Assembly (NCBI RefSeq): GCF_002954775.1 | Contig: NZ_PJME01000019.1 | Coordinates: 1 to 64,000, forward strand | Length of the DNA: 64,000 bases | From: Streptomyces geranii | GTDB lineage: Bacteria > Actinomycetota > Actinomycetes > Streptomycetales > Streptomycetaceae | Direction: 5' to 3' | Part shown: positions 16,899 to 25,678 of the stretch, piece by piece | Layout: each line of letters begins with the position of its first letter | Numbering within the stretch: the first letter of the stretch is position 1 | Made by a program: the position numbers and the translations under genes | The notes under the pieces: generated by a model | Database searches by the model: none | What the model was told of the DNA's origin: nothing | The model's input: the letters and a program-made list of their open reading frames with translations, nothing else

Positions 16899-16942
16899 GA
16901 CTTCTGTTTTGTTTGCCATAACTCCGGGGGAATGAGGACGAG

Positions 16943-18136
16943 ATGTCGTACGTGGAAGTGCCGGGCGCGAAGGTACCCATCCGTATGTGGGCGGACCCGG
17001 CGTCGGTCGAGGACGTCGCGATGCAGCAGCTGCGGAACGTGTCGACGCTGCCGTGGATCAAGGGCCTCGCGGTCATGCCGGACGTCCACTTCGGCAAGGG
17101 GGCGACGGTCGGGTCGGTCATCGCGATGCAGGGGGCCGTGTGCCCCGCTGCGGTGGGCGTGGACATCGGCTGCGGTATGTCGGCGGTCAGGACGTCCCTG
17201 ACGGCGAACGACCTGCCGGGGGATCTGTCGCGGCTGCGGTCGAAGGTGGAGGAGGCGATTCCGGTGGGGCGCGGGATGCACGACAGTCCCGTCGATCCGG
17301 GGCGGCTGCACGGGTTCGCGACCGGCGGGTGGGACGACTTCTGGGGGCGGTTCGACGGCATCGCCGATGCGGTCAAGTTCCGTCACGACCGCGCCGTGAA
17401 GCAGATCGGAACGCTCGGCGGGGGCAATCATTTTGTCGAGATCTGCGTAGACACGACCGATTCCGTCTGGCTGATGCTGCACTCCGGTTCCCGCAACATC
17501 GGCAAGGAACTGGCCGAGTTCCACATCGGCGTGGCCCAGAAGCTTCCGCACAACCAGGGTCTGGTCGACCGCGACCTCGCCGTCTTCATCTCGGACACCC
17601 CGCAGATGGCGGCCTACCGCAACGACCTCTTCTGGGCGCAGGAGTACGCGAAGTACAACCGCACGCTCATGATGGCGCTCCTGAAGGACGTGGTCCGCAA
17701 GGAGTTCCGCAAGGCCAAGCCGACCTTCGAACCGGAGATCAGCGCTCACCACAACTACGTGGCCGAGGAGCGGTACGAGGGCATGGACCTGCTCGTCACC
17801 CGCAAGGGCGCGATCCGGGCCGGCTCCGGCGAGTACGGGATCATCCCGGGCTCCATGGGCACGGGTTCGTACATCGTGAAGGGCCTCGGCAACGAGAAGT
17901 CCTTCAACTCGGCGTCCCACGGCGCCGGTCGGCGCATGAGCCGCAACGCGGCCAAGCGGCGCTTCTCGACGCAGGACCTGGAGGAGCAGACACGTGGCGT
18001 GGAGTGCCGCAAGGACTCCGGCGTCGTGGACGAGATCCCGGGCGCCTACAAGCCGATCGAGCAGGTCATCGAGCAGCAGCGGGACCTGGTGGAGGTCGTG
18101 GCGAAGCTCAAGCAGGTCGTCTGCGTGAAGGGTTAG
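16943..18136 (+). CDS. rtcB: RtcB-type RNA ligase
   Basis: A 397-residue RNA-splicing ligase that joins 2',3'-cyclic phosphate or 3'-phosphate ends to 5'-OH ends using GTP and manganese. All signatures are present: PDVHFGKGATVGSV, the metal Cys in VGVDIGCGM (C77), GTLGGGNHFVEI, HSGSRNIG, the HHNYV pair, PGSMGTGSYIVKG, and the guanylylated His in SHGAGRRMSR. Length fits the shorter RtcB group. ATG follows GAGGACG. It is monocistronic, with its own promoter and a 34-bp palindrome downstream. No RtcA, archease or RtcR-like regulator lies nearby. Confidence 0.96.
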   Translation: MSYVEVPGAKVPIRMWADPASVEDVAMQQLRNVSTLPWIKGLAVMPDVHFGKGATVGSVIAMQGAVCPAAVGVDIGCGMSAVRTSLTANDLPGDLSRLRSKVEEAIPVGRGMHDSPVDPGRLHGFATGGWDDFWGRFDGIADAVKFRHDRAVKQIGTLGGGNHFVEICVDTTDSVWLMLHSGSRNIGKELAEFHIGVAQKLPHNQGLVDRDLAVFISDTPQMAAYRNDLFWAQEYAKYNRTLMMALLKDVVRKEFRKAKPTFEPEISAHHNYVAEERYEGMDLLVTRKGAIRAGSGEYGIIPGSMGTGSYIVKGLGNEKSFNSASHGAGRRMSRNAAKRRFSTQDLEEQTRGVECRKDSGVVDEIPGAYKPIEQVIEQQRDLVEVVAKLKQVVCVKG

Positions 18137-18147
18137 CCCGGGTCTGG

Positions 18148-18181
18148 CTCCGAGTGCTGCGAGTACTCGCAGCACTCGGAG
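18148..18181. terminator. Perfect 34-bp palindrome between convergent genes
   Basis: CTCCGAGTGCTGCGAGT joins its exact reverse complement with no loop bases between. It lies between the rtcB stop (18136) and the stop of the short-chain dehydrogenase (18185), so it can terminate both transcripts. Confidence 0.75.
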
Positions 18182-18184
18182 GAC

Positions 18185-18967
18185 TCAGAGGGCGTCCCGG
18201 TGCACCTTCGTGTTCGACGCCTGGGCGCGGGGGCGCAGGACCAGGAGGTCCACGTTGACGTGGCTCGGGCGGGTCACCGTCCAGGTGATCGTGTCGGCCA
18301 CGTCGTCCGCAGTCAGGGGGTCCGCCACGCCCTCGTAGACCTTTGCCGCCTTCTCCGTGTCCCCGGAGTAGCGGGTCAGGGCGAACTCGTCCGTCTTCAC
18401 CATGCCCGGGGCGATCTCGATCACCCGGACCGGTGTGCCCACGATCTCCAGGCGCAGGGTCTCCGCGAGGACGTGGGCGCCGTGCTTGGCGGCCACGTAG
18501 CCGCCGCCGCCCTCGTACGTGCCGTGGCCCGCGGTCGACGAGACGATCACGATCGTGCCGTCGCCGCTGGCCGTCAGGGCGGGGAGGAGGGCCTGGGTGA
18601 GGTTGAGGGTGCCGAGGACGTTCGTCTCGTACATCTGGCGCCAGTCCGCCGGGTCGCCCGTCGCGATCGGGTCGGCGCCCAGTGCGCCGCCCGCGTTGTT
18701 GATCAGCACGCCGATCGTCTTGAACGCGCTCGCGAACTCGTCCACCGCCGTGCGGTCGGTGACGTCCAGGGGGTACGCCGTCGCCTGGCCGCCCGTCGCG
18801 TTGATCTCCTCGGCGAGCGCCTCGATCCGGTCCTTGCGGCGGGCCGTCAGGACGACCCGGTAGCCGGCCGCGGCGAGCCGGCGGGCCGTCGCGGCACCGA
18901 TTCCGCTGCTCGCGCCGGTGACGACGGCGATGCGGGAGGCGGCGGACGGGGCGGCGGCGGTTGCCAT
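18185..18967 (-). CDS. Short-chain dehydrogenase/reductase
   Basis: A 260-residue classical SDR. It has the cofactor loop TGASSGIG near the N-terminus, the basic pair in TARRKDR that favours NADP(H), NNAGG, catalytic Ser in VSSTAGHG and the YVAAK pair. The sequence resembles YdfG-like serine/3-hydroxy acid dehydrogenases. ATG follows GAGGAG. The substrate is not predictable. It reads toward rtcB and ends three bases from the shared palindrome. Confidence 0.93.
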   Translation of the reverse strand: MATAAAPSAASRIAVVTGASSGIGAATARRLAAAGYRVVLTARRKDRIEALAEEINATGGQATAYPLDVTDRTAVDEFASAFKTIGVLINNAGGALGADPIATGDPADWRQMYETNVLGTLNLTQALLPALTASGDGTIVIVSSTAGHGTYEGGGGYVAAKHGAHVLAETLRLEIVGTPVRVIEIAPGMVKTDEFALTRYSGDTEKAAKVYEGVADPLTADDVADTITWTVTRPSHVNVDLLVLRPRAQASNTKVHRDAL

Positions 18968-19090
18968 GGCACTGCTCCTCGGGTTGGTTGTCGCGCGAAC
19001 GAGGGGGCTCGCTCGCGCTGCCCAGGATAGGTCGGCCCGGGCGGCCGGTCCTGAGGTGTCCGCAGGGTGGGCCCGCGCCCTTCCCGGGGC

Positions 19091-19426
19091 TCAGTCGCCT
19101 CTCGGGGCGTACATGATCACCGCCATGCCCGCAAGGCAGATCAGCGCGCCCGTCACGTCCCAGCGGTCCGGGCGGTAGCCGTCCGCCGCCATGCCCCAGG
19201 CCAGTGAACCGGCGACGAAGACACCGCCGTACGCGGCCAGGATGCGCCCGAACTCCGCGTCGGGCTGGAGGGTCGCGACGAAGCCGTACGCGCCCAGGGC
19301 CAGTACGCCCGCGCCGATCCACAGCCGGCCGCGGTGCTCCCGTACGCCCTGCCAGACCAGCCAGGCGCCGCCGATCTCGAACAGGGCGGCCACGACGAAC
19401 AGGGCTGCGGAGCGGAGGAAGGACAT
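19091..19426 (-). CDS. YnfA/UPF0060 family membrane protein
   Basis: A 111-residue protein with four membrane helices. Family signatures are ALFEIGGAWLVW, ALGAYGFVATLQPD, FGRILAAYGGVFVAGSLAWG and the GALICLAGMAVIMYAPR end. The fold resembles half of a drug/metabolite transporter; the function is unproven. Divergent from the secreted protein gene at 19543. Confidence 0.93.
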   Translation of the reverse strand: MSFLRSAALFVVAALFEIGGAWLVWQGVREHRGRLWIGAGVLALGAYGFVATLQPDAEFGRILAAYGGVFVAGSLAWGMAADGYRPDRWDVTGALICLAGMAVIMYAPRGD

Positions 19427-19542
19427 GCCCGCAGCCTCGCACGACCGCTCACCGTCACCTGTTGGAGGGCGCCTGTCGCGCGCCTCAGGTGGGATACATC
19501 GCTTCGACGACGGTGATGGTCTTCCGGGCTGGGAGTGGTGAC

Positions 19543-20013
19543 GTGAGTTCCAGGATGTGGGCGCGGGTGCTGGTGGCGGGTGCGATGGTCGTCGGGGGTG
19601 CGGGGCTCGCCAGGGCCGACAGCGGGGGCCCCGAGGCCGATCTCGCCTACCACGGGGCCGTCTCGCTGGACCGCGGGCGGATCGATCTGCGCGTCACCCC
19701 GCGCAACCACGGGCCGTCCGCCGTCGCCGACGCGACCGTGCGGCTGAGCTGGTCGGCTCCGCTGGCCGCCCGGCAGCAACTGCCGGACGGGTGCGCGCGG
19801 TTGGGAGCGCGGGTGGTGGTGTGCCGTACGGGGGCGCTGGCCGCCGACGGTGTGGGCGAGCAGATCGGGCTCAGGGCGCGGCTCCGGGGTGCGCCCTCCG
19901 AGGTGACGCTGGAGATCGGCACGGTCTGGAGCGGCGGGGTCGTGGACCGCAATCACCGGAACGACCGGCAGCGTGTTCTCGTGCTCGACACCGGCGACCC
20001 GTACTACTTCTGA
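19543..20013 (+). CDS. Secreted protein with DUF11-like domain
   Basis: A 156-residue protein with a signal peptide (VLVAGAMVVGGAGLARA, cleavage before DSGG). The mature part is one immunoglobulin-like unit: RIDLRVTPRNHGPSAVADAT, a Cys pair (DGCARL, VVCRTG), and a NHRNDRQRVLVL end typical of DUF11-type surface repeats. The GTG at 19543 is preceded by GGGAG; a second start is possible at the ATG of 19555. A 16-bp tandem duplication covers the stop codon. Confidence 0.75.
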   Translation: MSSRMWARVLVAGAMVVGGAGLARADSGGPEADLAYHGAVSLDRGRIDLRVTPRNHGPSAVADATVRLSWSAPLAARQQLPDGCARLGARVVVCRTGALAADGVGEQIGLRARLRGAPSEVTLEIGTVWSGGVVDRNHRNDRQRVLVLDTGDPYYF

Positions 20014-20027
20014 CCCGTACTACTTCT
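19996..20027. repeat. 16-bp perfect tandem duplication across a stop codon
   Basis: GACCCGTACTACTTCT occurs twice without a gap (19996-20011, 20012-20027). The stop TGA (20011-20013) spans the junction, so the second copy is 3' untranslated. Confidence 0.85.
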
Positions 20028-20035
20028 GACGTGCG

Positions 20036-20797
20036 CTACCTCTGGGTGGCGCGGGGCGCCACCGTCACCTCCGGGATCGTGCCCCCGCAGCGCAGTACGG
20101 CCTCCAGCGTGTGCAGGAACTCGGACACGTCCAGCAGGTCGCCGGTCAGATAGCCGCGCTGCCGCCAGACCGGCACCACCTCGGCCGCGTACGTCATGTC
20201 CCAGCCGTTGTTGAACTCGGTGCGGGAGTCGCCCTCACCGCCGCCGCAGTCCCGGACCACGAACCGGGTGAAGCCCACCTCCGGGTGCTCGACCCGGTAC
20301 GCCTCCACCAGCTTCTCCAGGGCCGCCTTGCTGACGTGGTAGCCCGCGAACCCCGGCCAGGCGGGCGTGATCGACGCGCCGACCGTGGAGAGGTAGACGG
20401 CGGTGCCTGCGGACTCCGTGAGGTGCGGGAGCGCGGCGTTCGTGACGAGCGCGGCGCCGATGACGTTCGTGTCCATCACCCGGCGCCAGGTGTCGGCGTC
20501 GGTCCTCTCGACGGGGGCGAGGGGGCCGATGCCGGTCGTGTAGACGAGGGCGTCGATGCCGCCCAGTCCGGCCGCCGCCTCCGCCATCGCCGCCCGGCAG
20601 GACTCCTCGTCCGTCACGTCGCAGGCGATGGCGAGCGCGTCCGGGCCCGCCTCCTTCGCCGCCTCGGCCAGCCGGTCGTGTCTGCGGGCGAGCAGGGCGA
20701 CGCGGTTGCCCCGGCTGCCCAGGTCGATCCCCGCGCTACGGCCCAGGCCGCTCGACGCCCCGACCACCACAGTTCTCAGCGCGCCCGTTCGAGCCAT
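20036..20797 (-). CDS. Short-chain dehydrogenase/reductase
   Basis: A 253-residue SDR with VVGASSGLGRSAG, LARRHDRL (NADP-type), a YTTGIG segment in place of NNAG, Ser in LSTVGAS and the YHVSK pair. The C-terminal region (TEFNNGWDMTYAAEVVPVWRQRGY) is unlike classical SDRs and may bind the substrate. ATG follows GAGG. It is divergent from the luciferase-like monooxygenase. The 148 bp between them holds a GAGAA-N5-TTCTC dyad at the SDR start. Confidence 0.88.
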   Translation of the reverse strand: MARTGALRTVVVGASSGLGRSAGIDLGSRGNRVALLARRHDRLAEAAKEAGPDALAIACDVTDEESCRAAMAEAAAGLGGIDALVYTTGIGPLAPVERTDADTWRRVMDTNVIGAALVTNAALPHLTESAGTAVYLSTVGASITPAWPGFAGYHVSKAALEKLVEAYRVEHPEVGFTRFVVRDCGGGEGDSRTEFNNGWDMTYAAEVVPVWRQRGYLTGDLLDVSEFLHTLEAVLRCGGTIPEVTVAPRATQR

Positions 20798-20945
20798 TTG
20801 AGAACCTCATTCTCGTGAGATGGAAATTATCCTCCATCGCTTTGTAGCACGGCACGGAATGCCTGTGGAATACCTCTGGAGGGGGCGCGGTTGTCGCACT
20901 CGGACGCTATAGTTGAAGAGTTAACAACCTGGAGGATGAGCGACC

Positions 20946-22076
20946 ATGCAGTTCGGGATCTTCAGCGTCGGCGATGTCACACCGGACCCGACCACGGGAC
21001 GTACGCCGACCGAGCGCGAGCGCATCAAGGCCATGGTCGCCATCGCGCTCAAGGCCGAGGAGGTCGGCCTTGACGTGTTCGCCACGGGTGAGCACCACAA
21101 CCCGCCCTTCGTGCCCTCGTCCCCGACCACCATGCTCGGGTACATCGCCGCGCAGACCGAGAAGCTGGTCCTCTCCACCTCCACCACCCTCATCACCACC
21201 AACGACCCGGTGAAGATCGCGGAGGACTTCGCGATGCTCCAGCACCTGGCCGACGGGCGCGTCGACCTGATGATGGGACGCGGCAACACCGGCCCGGTGT
21301 ACCCGTGGTTCGGGCAGGACATCCGGCAGGGCATCAACCTCGCCGTCGAGAACTACGCCCTGCTGCGCCGCCTGTGGCGCGAGGACGTCGTCAACTGGGA
21401 GGGGAAGTTCCGGACGCCGTTGCAGGGGTTCACGTCGACGCCCCGCCCGCTGGACGACGTACCGCCGTTCGTCTGGCACGGCTCCATCCGCTCGCCCGAG
21501 ATCGCCGAGCAGGCCGCCTACTACGGCGACGGCTTCTTCCACAACAACATCTTCTGGCCGGCCGACCACACCAGGCAGATGATCGAGCTGTACCGCTCCC
21601 GGTACGCCCACTACGGGCACGGGACGGCCGAGCAGGCGATCGTCGGGCTGGGCGGGCACGTGTTCATGCGGAAGAACTCGCAGGACGCGGTACGGGAGTT
21701 CCGGCCGTACTTCGACGTCGCGCCGGTGTACGGACACGGGCCGTCCCTGGAGGACTTCACCGACCAGACCCCGCTGACCGTCGGGTCCCCGCAGCAGGTC
21801 ATCGAGAAGACGCTGGCCTTCCGGGAGTACGCCGGTGACTACCAGCGCCAGCTGTTCCTGATCGACCACGCGGGGCTGCCGCTCAAGACGGTCCTGGAGC
21901 AGCTCGACATGCTCGGCGAGGAGGTCGTGCCGGTGCTGCGCGAGGAGTTCGCGAAGGGTCGCCCGGCGGACGTGCCGGACGCGCCCACGCACGCCTCCCT
22001 GCTGACGGCCGCGCGCAAGCGGCAGGACCAGCAGGGGCAGCAGGAGCAGCAGGAGAAGGAGGAGGCAGGCGTATGA
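20946..22076 (+). CDS. LLM-class flavin-dependent monooxygenase, CE1758 type
   Basis: A 376-residue luciferase-like enzyme expected to use reduced FMN and oxygen on an unknown substrate. Family marks are the MQFGIFSVGDVTPDP start, EEVGLDVFATGEHHNPPF, VLSTSTTLITTNDP, DLMMGRGNTGPVYPWFG and the C-terminal helix FLIDHAGLPLKTVLEQLD. An unusual Gln/Glu-rich tail (RQDQQGQQEQQEKEE) closes the protein. GGAGGATG precedes the ATG. Its last codons overlap the FMN reductase start by 4 bases, so the two are translationally coupled. Confidence 0.93.
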   Translation: MQFGIFSVGDVTPDPTTGRTPTERERIKAMVAIALKAEEVGLDVFATGEHHNPPFVPSSPTTMLGYIAAQTEKLVLSTSTTLITTNDPVKIAEDFAMLQHLADGRVDLMMGRGNTGPVYPWFGQDIRQGINLAVENYALLRRLWREDVVNWEGKFRTPLQGFTSTPRPLDDVPPFVWHGSIRSPEIAEQAAYYGDGFFHNNIFWPADHTRQMIELYRSRYAHYGHGTAEQAIVGLGGHVFMRKNSQDAVREFRPYFDVAPVYGHGPSLEDFTDQTPLTVGSPQQVIEKTLAFREYAGDYQRQLFLIDHAGLPLKTVLEQLDMLGEEVVPVLREEFAKGRPADVPDAPTHASLLTAARKRQDQQGQQEQQEKEEAGV

Positions 22077-22669
22077 AGCTCGTCGTCGTCTCGGCCGGGC
22101 TGAGTGTTCCGTCGTCCACCCGGCTGCTGGGGGACCGGCTGGCGGCTGCCGTCGCCGCGCAGGCTCCGGTGGACGTCCAGGTCGTCGAGTTGCGCGACCT
22201 CGCCGTGGAGATCGCGCACAACTTCACCAGCGGGTTCCCGGGGCGCAAGCTCTCGGACGCGCTGGACGCGGTGACGGCGGCGGACGGGCTGATCGTCGTC
22301 ACGCCGGTGTTCTCCGCCTCGTACAGCGGGCTGTTCAAGTCGTTCTTCGACGTACTGGAGAAGGACGCGCTCGTCGGGAAGCCGGTGCTCGTCGCCGCGA
22401 CCGGTGGGTCCGCCCGGCACTCGCTGGTGCTGGAGCACGCGATGCGGCCGTTGTTCGCCTATCTGCGGGCCGTGGTCGTGCCGACGGCCGTCTACGCCGC
22501 CTCCGAGGACTGGGGTGCGGAGGGGCTGCCCGAGCGGGTCGAGCGGGCCGCGGGGGAGCTGACGGCCCTGATGTCGGGGCTGTCCGGACAGCGGCCGGTA
22601 CCGAAGCAGGTGGTGGGCGGGTTCGAGGTGGTCCCGTTCGAGCAGCAGCTGAACGCCCTGCGGGGCTGA
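22073..22669 (+). CDS. NAD(P)H-dependent FMN reductase, CE1759 type
   Basis: A 198-residue flavodoxin-fold reductase, the partner that supplies reduced FMN to the adjacent monooxygenase. It has the phosphate-binding SAGLSVPSSTRLL, the flavin-contact PVFSASYSGLFKSFFD and GKPVLVAATGGSARHSL. The pairing of this protein with an LLM monooxygenase is a recognised actinobacterial gene duo. The start overlaps the upstream stop (ATGA). Confidence 0.93.
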   Translation: MKLVVVSAGLSVPSSTRLLGDRLAAAVAAQAPVDVQVVELRDLAVEIAHNFTSGFPGRKLSDALDAVTAADGLIVVTPVFSASYSGLFKSFFDVLEKDALVGKPVLVAATGGSARHSLVLEHAMRPLFAYLRAVVVPTAVYAASEDWGAEGLPERVERAAGELTALMSGLSGQRPVPKQVVGGFEVVPFEQQLNALRG

Positions 22670-22711
22670 GAGTGAGAGGCGAGTAAGAGCCCCCCTTGGC
22701 ACACTGGGCGG

Positions 22712-23458
22712 GTGTCCCAAACTGTGCTGCTCGCCGAGGACGACCGTGCCATCCGACATGCCCTGGAGCGGGCCCTGACCCTGGAGGGCTACCGGGTCAC
22801 CGCGGTCGCCGACGGGGTCGAGGCGCTCGCCCAGGCGCATCGCACCCCGCCGGACATCCTCGTCCTGGACGTGATGATGCCCGGCATCGACGGACTCCAG
22901 GTCTGCCGGGTGCTGCGCGCCGAGGGGGACCGTACGCCGATCCTGATGCTCACCGCGCTGGTGGAGACCGCCGACCGGATCGCCGGCCTCGACGCGGGCG
23001 CCGACGACTACGTCGTCAAGCCGTTCGACGTCGAGGAGGTCTTCGCCCGGCTGCGGGCGCTCCTGCGCCGCACGGGCACCGGCGAGAGCCTGCCCAAGGG
23101 CGTCGCTCCCGTCGGCGTACGCACATCACCCGCACCGAAGGAACCCGCCGTTCCCGAGCGGCAGCTCACCGCCGCCGGGCTGCGGATGGACCTCCAGGCG
23201 CGGCGGGTGTGGCGCGGGGCACGGGAGCTGGAGCTGACCCGGACCGAGTTCGAGCTGCTGGAGCTGCTCGTCCGCAACGCCGGCATCGTGCTCGACCACT
23301 CCACGATCTACGACCGTATCTGGGGCTACGACTTCGGCCCCGGCTCCAAGAACCTCGCCGTGTACGTCGGTTACCTGCGCCGCAAGCTCGACGAGCCGGG
23401 CGCCTCGCAGCTGATCCACACGGTGCGGGGCGTGGGTTACGTCCTCCGGGAGGACTGA
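22712..23458 (+). CDS. OmpR/PhoB-family response regulator
   Basis: A 248-residue two-component regulator. The receiver domain has the acidic pair EDDRAIR, phospho-acceptor D53 in LVLDVMMPG, T in LMLTAL and K in VVKPFD. A 35-residue Pro-rich linker leads to a winged-helix DNA-binding domain with ELTRTEFELLELL, YVGYLRRKLDEPG and HTVRGVGYVLRED. GTG start with a weak site. Its stop directly abuts the histidine kinase start. Confidence 0.95.
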   Translation: MSQTVLLAEDDRAIRHALERALTLEGYRVTAVADGVEALAQAHRTPPDILVLDVMMPGIDGLQVCRVLRAEGDRTPILMLTALVETADRIAGLDAGADDYVVKPFDVEEVFARLRALLRRTGTGESLPKGVAPVGVRTSPAPKEPAVPERQLTAAGLRMDLQARRVWRGARELELTRTEFELLELLVRNAGIVLDHSTIYDRIWGYDFGPGSKNLAVYVGYLRRKLDEPGASQLIHTVRGVGYVLRED

Positions 23459-24859
23459 GTGACCCTGCGGAGGGCGGGACTGGCCTCGCTCCGGACCACC
23501 TTCGCCGTGTCCTTCGCCGCAGTCGCGGCCGGGGTGACGGTCCTGGTCGGCTTCCTTTCGTACGACGCCGCCGCCCGGCTCGTCCGGGTCGACCAGCAGT
23601 CCGCCTTCGCCGAGGTCGTGCAGGACCTTCAGGACGAGGTCCGGCACAACACGATGACCCCGCAGGACTTCTCGTCGTCCGAGCCGGGGCACGACATCGT
23701 CCGGCCGAGCCGTACCGACGTGCAGGTGCTGGGGCCGGGCGGCGAGGTGCTCGACAAGGGCAGCCCGGGGCTGCCGGTCACCGCCGAGGACCGGGAGATC
23801 GCCGGGTCCCCGGTCCCCGGGCTCGCCTTACAGCACAAGGACGTCGAGGTCGGAGCCGACGTCTACCGCATCGCCACCGTCGCCCTTGGGGACGGCAGGG
23901 GGGCTGTGCAGGTCGCGCAGGAGTTCAGCGATACAGAGGATCTGCTCCGGGAGCTGCAGCAGCGGACGATCCTGATGATGGCGGCGGTCGTCGTCGCCGC
24001 CGGGCTGTTCGGGTGGTGGCTGGCCCGGCGGATCACACACCGGCTGCGCATCCTCGCGTCCGCCGCGGAGGACGTCGCCCGGACCCGTCGGCTCGGCATC
24101 CAGGTGCCGGTCACCGGGTCCGACGAGGTGGGCCGCCTCGGGCGGTCCTTCGACCGCATGCTCGGCCGGCTCGCGCAGTCGGAGGACGACCAGCGCAGGC
24201 TCGTCCAGGACGCGGGGCACGAGCTGCGTACGCCGCTCACCTCCCTCCGTACCAACATCTCCCTGTTGCGCCGCATCGACGAACTGCCGCCCGCGACCCG
24301 GGAGGACCTGGTCTCCGACCTTGCCCTCGAAGCACGCGAACTCACCGACCTGGTCAACGAGTTGGTCGACCTCGCGGCCGGCCAGTCCGACACCGAGCCC
24401 AAGCAGCGGCTCGACATCGCGGACATCGCGGACGAGGTGGCGGTGGTGGCTCGGCGGCGTACGGGGCGGGAGGTGGTCGTGCGGGTCAGCGGCGACACGG
24501 TCGCCGACGCGCGTCCGGCCGCGCTGCAGCGGGCGATCTCCAACCTTGTCGAGAACGCGGCGAAGTTCGATCGGGGGGGTACCGCGCCGATCGAGATCGC
24601 GGTCACCGGGGTGGAGCGGGTGCGGCAGGGGGTGATTCGGGTGGAGGTGCTCGACCGGGGGCCGGGGGTCGCGGAGGGGGATCTGCTGCGGTTGTTCGAC
24701 CGGTTCTATCGGGCTGCTGACGCTCGTAGCCTGCCGGGGTCGGGGCTGGGGTTGTCGATCGTGCGGGAGGTGGCTCTTGCGCATGGGGGAGCGCCGTTCG
24801 CCAATCGGCGGGAGGGGGGTGGGGCGGTTGTCGGGTTCACTTTGGGGGGTGGGGAGTGA
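23459..24859 (+). CDS. Sensor histidine kinase, MprB/CseC-like, with a TTA codon
   Basis: A 466-residue membrane kinase. TM1 (about 11-32) and TM2 (about 172-192) flank an extracytoplasmic domain of some 140 residues. Then come a HAMP domain, the dimerisation box DAGHELRTPLTSLRTN (phospho-His254), N-box NLVENAAKF, DRGPGV and GSGLGLSIV. GTG follows the regulator's TGA without a gap. Leu124 is encoded by TTA (23828-23830); in Streptomyces this ties translation to the bldA tRNA, so signalling through the pair may be limited to late growth. The signal is unknown. Confidence 0.95.
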   Translation: MTLRRAGLASLRTTFAVSFAAVAAGVTVLVGFLSYDAAARLVRVDQQSAFAEVVQDLQDEVRHNTMTPQDFSSSEPGHDIVRPSRTDVQVLGPGGEVLDKGSPGLPVTAEDREIAGSPVPGLALQHKDVEVGADVYRIATVALGDGRGAVQVAQEFSDTEDLLRELQQRTILMMAAVVVAAGLFGWWLARRITHRLRILASAAEDVARTRRLGIQVPVTGSDEVGRLGRSFDRMLGRLAQSEDDQRRLVQDAGHELRTPLTSLRTNISLLRRIDELPPATREDLVSDLALEARELTDLVNELVDLAAGQSDTEPKQRLDIADIADEVAVVARRRTGREVVVRVSGDTVADARPAALQRAISNLVENAAKFDRGGTAPIEIAVTGVERVRQGVIRVEVLDRGPGVAEGDLLRLFDRFYRAADARSLPGSGLGLSIVREVALAHGGAPFANRREGGGAVVGFTLGGGE

Positions 24860-24883
24860 GGGGTGGTAGGGGGTGCGGGGTGC

Positions 24884-25044
24884 GTTGTCGGCTTGCGGCC
24901 GGTGGGGGCTGGTCGCGCAGTTCCCCGCGCCCCTGGGTGGGTGGGGGTGCGGGGGTGCGTTTTGGGTGCGGGTGCGTTGTGGCTGGTCGCGCCCACGCGG
25001 CGGAGCCGCAAATTGGATACAGCCCCGCGCCCCTGGGTGGGCGG
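24884..25044. repeat. Two copies of a dispersed Streptomyces intergenic repeat
   Basis: Copy 1 (24884-24941) carries GGGGGCTGGTCGCGCAGTTC then CCCGCGCCCCTG. Copy 2 (24976-25044) has the same ends but a GCGGCGGAGCCGC stem and an AT-rich centre between them. A third copy is at 29294-29349 and a fourth, closest to copy 2, is inside a gene at 60873-60963. The copies fill the 212-bp gap between convergent genes. Confidence 0.8.
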
Positions 25045-25071
25045 GGGCGCGGGGACGCTGCGTGAGGCGGG

Positions 25072-25620
25072 TCAGCTGTTGGTGAGGAGGCTGGTCATCT
25101 CGGTGATTTCCGCGTTCTGGGTGCGGATGACGTCGTCGGCCATGGCGGTCGCGGGGGCGTAGGCGCCCTTGGTCTTCTCTGTCGTGGCCATCTTCACGGC
25201 GCCCTTGTGGTGCTCGATCATCATCGCCAGGAACGCCTTGTCGAAGTCCTCCGCCGCCGAACCGTGGTTCATCTCCGGCATCGCCTCCATCGACTCCATG
25301 CCGGGCATCGACTCCGTCGACGTCGGGACCTTCTCGTCCCAGCTCTTCAGCCAGGCGGTCATCTTCGCGATCTCCGCTGTCTGGGCCTTCTCGATGCGGG
25401 CCGCCAGGGACTTGACCTCGGGGGACGAGGCCTTGGCCGTCGCCTCCTCCGCCATCTCCAGGGCGCCCTTGTGGTGGGGGATCATGCCCTGCGCGAAGGT
25501 GACGTCCTGGGCGTTGTGGTCCTCGGTGGCGGTACCGGTGCTCTTCTCGGCGCCGCACGCCGTGAGGGCCAGCGCGGCCGTCGTGGCCAGGACGATGACG
25601 GTCTTGCGGGTTGTGCGCAT
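25072..25620 (-). CDS. DUF305 lipoprotein
   Basis: A 182-residue lipoprotein with signal LATTAALALTAC (Cys22). The mature protein is two halves, each with the metal-like motif of DUF305: QGMIPHHKGALEMA and MMIEHHKGAVKMA. Each is followed by a helix rich in Ala and Glu, giving a ferritin-like four-helix bundle. A Met/His-rich linker (MPGMESMEAMPEMNH) separates them, as in copper-handling proteins. It lies downstream of the DUF6153 gene, probably in one transcript. Confidence 0.93.
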   Translation of the reverse strand: MRTTRKTVIVLATTAALALTACGAEKSTGTATEDHNAQDVTFAQGMIPHHKGALEMAEEATAKASSPEVKSLAARIEKAQTAEIAKMTAWLKSWDEKVPTSTESMPGMESMEAMPEMNHGSAAEDFDKAFLAMMIEHHKGAVKMATTEKTKGAYAPATAMADDVIRTQNAEITEMTSLLTNS

Positions 25621-25678
25621 GCTGGAACTCCTGCTGTGGGGAAGGGAATGGAACCGAGGCGAGGTGGGGCCTGTGCCT

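Noticed and set aside
24884..25044. Possible riboswitch or CRISPR-like array between the kinase and DUF305 genes
   Set aside because: Only two unequal copies, no regular spacers, and the sequence matches a common dispersed Streptomyces repeat.
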